From Chloroflexota bacterium (GTDB lineage: Bacteria > Chloroflexota > Anaerolineae > Promineifilales > Promineifilaceae): 8,018 nucleotides of DNA. How positions within the stretch are numbered: the stretch's first letter is position 1; the number at the start of each line of letters is the position of its first letter. Below, piece after piece: positions 6,399 through 8,018 of the stretch. Both the position numbers and the translations under genes were made by a program. The stretch spans positions 1 to 8,018 of the forward strand of contig QQUD01000629.1 in the NCBI GenBank assembly GCA_008501785.1. The letters run 5' to 3'. Under the pieces are notes generated by a model, which saw nothing but the letters and a program-made list of their open reading frames with translations, ran no database searches and was not told the DNA's origin.

Positions 6399-7331
6399 TG
6401 CTTCTACAGGAACAGGTACGGTATTTACCACATCTCGGATAATGTCCTCGGGTCGGCGGCCACGGAGGCGGGTTTGTGGATTCACCATTAGGCGGTGAGT
6501 GAGCACGTAGGGTGCCATTGTTTTAACGTCGTCGGGAATCACAAAGTCGCGTCCACGAATGGCGGCGATGGCCTGGCAGGTGCGATAGAGGGCCATGGTG
6601 GCGCGCGGGCTGGCCCCTAGTTCGATGTCTTCATGTGAGCGGGTGGCGCGGCAGACGTTGACGATGTAGTTGCGTACTGATGTCTCGACGCGAATTTCGC
6701 GAACGGCCGTTTGCATCTCAATAATGTCTTCAGGTTCGAGTACTTTTTGCAGTGTATCCAGCGGGTCACTGCGCTCAAACCGTATCAAAATGTCATTTTC
6801 TTCAGCTTCGGATGGGTAGCCGATGGCGATTTTCATGAGGAAGCGGTCGAGTTGGGCTTCGGGGAGAGGGAAGGTGCCTTCTAGTTCGACTGGATTTTGG
6901 GTGGCGAGGACGAGAAACGGCCGTTCCAGCTCATGCGTCGCAATATCCACCGTCACCTGCCGTTCCTGCATCGCTTCCAACAACGATGACTGCGTACGTG
7001 GTGTGGCCCGGTTAATCTCATCTGCCAGCAAAATTTGCGAGAAGATGGGGCCAGGACGAAACTCAAATGCCTGTTGCTTTTGATCGTAGTAGTAGATGCC
7101 AGTTACGTCAGATGGCAGCAAGTCTGGCGTAAATTGCACGCGGCGGAATGTGCATCCCAGCGACGCGGCAATTGTTTTTGCCAGTGTTGTTTTGCCAGTT
7201 CCAGGCACATCTTCGAGCAGTAAATGCCCTGCACACAGCATGGCAATCAACGCCAGATCGATTATTTCATCTTTTCCAACAATCACTCGCTGGATATTTT
7301 CACGGAGTCGTTTGGCTGTTTCGGCAATCAT
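6393..7331 (-). CDS. MoxR-family AAA+ ATPase
   Basis: This 312-residue protein has the MoxR core. Walker A is VPGTGKTT (residues 42-49, K47), Walker B is ILLADE (100-105, D104-E105), sensor 1 is ATQNP (N146), the arginine finger is LDRF (R163) and sensor 2 is GASPRA (R243). Length and motif order match the family, and all residues for ATP binding and hydrolysis are present. MoxR ATPases act as chaperone-like assembly factors with partner proteins encoded beside them, here DUF58 and DUF4129. The frame extends upstream to 7391, but those 20 extra residues are encoded by a tandem-repeat spacer. The ATG at 7331 has AAGGA 5 nt upstream and begins the conserved N-terminal helix (MIAETAKRLREN). The last two residues and the stop come from the intergenic hairpin. 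Two AACGGCCGTT palindromes lie inside the gene. Confidence 0.96.
   Translation of the reverse strand: MIAETAKRLRENIQRVIVGKDEIIDLALIAMLCAGHLLLEDVPGTGKTTLAKTIAASLGCTFRRVQFTPDLLPSDVTGIYYYDQKQQAFEFRPGPIFSQILLADEINRATPRTQSSLLEAMQERQVTVDIATHELERPFLVLATQNPVELEGTFPLPEAQLDRFLMKIAIGYPSEAEENDILIRFERSDPLDTLQKVLEPEDIIEMQTAVREIRVETSVRNYIVNVCRATRSHEDIELGASPRATMALYRTCQAIAAIRGRDFVIPDDVKTMAPYVLTHRLMVNPQTRLRGRRPEDIIRDVVNTVPVPVEAS
6702..6711. repeat. AACGGCCGTT palindrome
   Basis: This is an exact copy in moxR, encoding Thr-Ala-Val in MQTAVREIR. Confidence 0.9.
6916..6925. repeat. AACGGCCGTT palindrome
   Basis: This is a second exact copy in moxR, read in a different frame and encoding Arg-Pro in LERPFLV. It shows that the word is conserved as DNA and not as a peptide. 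Confidence 0.9.
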
Positions 7332-7563
7332 AGGTTTCCTTGGAAGAAATTTAGCGCAAAGATGCAAAGAGGCAAAGAGGCAAAGGAACAAAAAGCGAGG
7401 GAATTCTCTGCTTGCTTTGCGGACTCTGCGGTGAATTTTTAAGTGGACGATACGTTAGCAGAAAAGCGGGAAATGTGCCACCTGTGCTGATGAATTATCG
7501 GGTGGTTTAGGCGTGTGTCTAATACGAATTGTGATCAAAACTGTATCAGTAGGGGTGCGGGTT
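7332..7563. other. Repeat-containing spacer upstream of moxR
   Basis: This 232-nt region lies between the helical-repeat gene and moxR, both on the minus strand. Its moxR-proximal half holds the GCAAAGAG repeats. The distal half (7442-7563) shows no clear gene, terminator or strong promoter. A weak leftward pair, TTTCTG and TAAAAA spaced 17 nt just left of 7470, is the best promoter guess and is not compelling. Confidence 0.5.
7356..7387. repeat. Degenerate 8-bp tandem repeat in the moxR leader
   Basis: Four consecutive 8-mers are visible: GCAAAGAT, GCAAAGAG, GCAAAGAG and GCAAAGGA. Nearby at 7415-7430 lie the related inverted pieces CTTTGCGG and CTCTGCGG. CGCAAAG (7355-7361) and CTTTGCG (7415-7421) form a perfect 7-bp inverted pair. 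The block lies 25-56 nt before the moxR start. Confidence 0.8.
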
Positions 7564-8018
7564 CTAAGGCCACCACTTAGTAACTGCTTGCACAGCCTGC
7601 CACGTATCACGCACTCCCTTTTCGCTACCAAGTTGGTGAATAACTGGCATCAATGATGTAATATCGGATAGAAGATTTGGGCGTGTGCGGTGACTGAGGG
7701 TATGTAGCGTTTCTTGCCACAGATCATAGAGTTGAGATTGAGGAAATTTTAGAAGGTATTTGTTTAGTTGAGTGAAATTTTTTGCTCGCCCCTTTTTACT
7801 GTGTATTTCCCTTGTAGCTAATAAAGCTTTTTCTAATACTGTGGTGCGCATATTTTCCTGTGCAAGATGGGTTGCAATAGTAATTAAGGTTCGTGCTTGT
7901 CTCCACTCAGCACCTATTTCTTGCACAACTGCCAAAGTTTCATATGGAATGTAAGGTGCAACACTGGTAAGAATGCTTGCACGTATCCCATCAGATCGTA
8001 TCTTCTGCGTAGCCGCTA
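7564..8018 (-). CDS. C-terminal part of a helical-repeat (alpha-solenoid) protein
   Basis: The frame is open from the right edge to a TAG at 7564-7566, giving about 150 visible C-terminal residues. The start lies outside the window, and a TTG at 7933-7935 is internal, not a start. The visible part has repeating amphipathic helices (for example ILTSVAPYIPYETLAVVQEIG, taken in pieces, then RTLITIATHLAQENMRTTVLE and ALLATREI), spaced as in HEAT- or TPR-like arrays. It closes with a distinct segment containing LYDLWQETLHTLS, then RPNLLSDITSLMPVI, and a Trp-Trp-Pro terminus. As I recall, similar C-termini occur on very large repeat proteins of Chloroflexota and cyanobacteria, some carrying an N-terminal caspase-like or NACHT/STAND NTPase domain. 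Whether this one does cannot be seen. The gene is upstream of moxR on the same strand, separated by 232 nt. Confidence 0.7.
   Translation of the reverse strand, partial: AATQKIRSDGIRASILTSVAPYIPYETLAVVQEIGAEWRQARTLITIATHLAQENMRTTVLEKALLATREIHSKKGRAKNFTQLNKYLLKFPQSQLYDLWQETLHTLSHRTRPNLLSDITSLMPVIHQLGSEKGVRDTWQAVQAVTKWWP

Noticed and set aside
7356..7387. Possible CRISPR-like array
   Set aside because: The units are 8 bp and contiguous with no spacers, so it is a simple degenerate tandem repeat.
7332..7391. Twenty-residue N-terminal extension of the MoxR frame
   Set aside because: It is encoded by the repeat-containing spacer. The ATG at 7331 has a good Shine-Dalgarno and starts the conserved family N-terminus.
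7096..7434. Plus-strand frame of 112 codons over the moxR start and leader
   Set aside because: It is antisense to Walker A of MoxR and its C-terminal part is encoded by the tandem repeats.

Overview
The window looks like chromosomal DNA of a moderate-GC environmental bacterium, most probably a member of the Chloroflexota (Anaerolineae-like). This is an inference from gene style: a multi-pass membrane sensor with tandem GAF domains, small stand-alone receiver proteins, a MoxR/DUF58/DUF4129 envelope cluster, and the C-terminal end of a large helical-repeat protein ending in Trp-Trp-Pro. No rRNA, tRNA, CRISPR array, transposase or integrase is visible.

Layout. Positions 1-2372 (minus strand) hold a signalling cluster transcribed right to left: a CheY-like receiver (2372-1992), a second and more divergent receiver (1920-1486), and a six-helix membrane protein with two GAF domains (1447 to beyond position 1) whose output domain lies outside the window. 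Positions 2373-2688 are a divergent promoter region with a good sigma70-type promoter and a terminator-like hairpin on the plus strand. Positions 2689-3219 (plus) encode a small single-pass membrane protein of unknown function, which meets the next gene tail to tail so that the two stop codons overlap in TTAA. Positions 7331-3216 (minus) are a three-gene operon: MoxR-type AAA+ ATPase, then a DUF58 protein, then a polytopic DUF4129 protein. Positions 7332-7563 are a repeat-containing leader. Positions 7564-8018 (minus) are the C-terminal part of a helical-repeat protein that enters from the right edge.

How the genes work together. The receivers and the membrane sensor look like a phosphorelay module in which a membrane GAF sensor, probably a histidine kinase, talks to two single-domain receivers without DNA-binding domains. 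MoxR, DUF58 and DUF4129 proteins form a widely conserved set in which the AAA+ ATPase is thought to act as a chaperone-like partner of membrane-anchored DUF58 and DUF4129 proteins. The usual transglutaminase-domain partner is not visible.

The most unusual signals are at the DNA level. The palindrome AACGGCCGTT occurs six times exactly and twice with one mismatch, always inside genes and in different reading frames, which resembles a highly iterated palindrome. Both gene junctions of the MoxR operon carry long inverted repeats that include the upstream stop codon and end only 7-10 nt before a start codon lacking a Shine-Dalgarno sequence. The moxR leader carries degenerate 8-bp tandem repeats.
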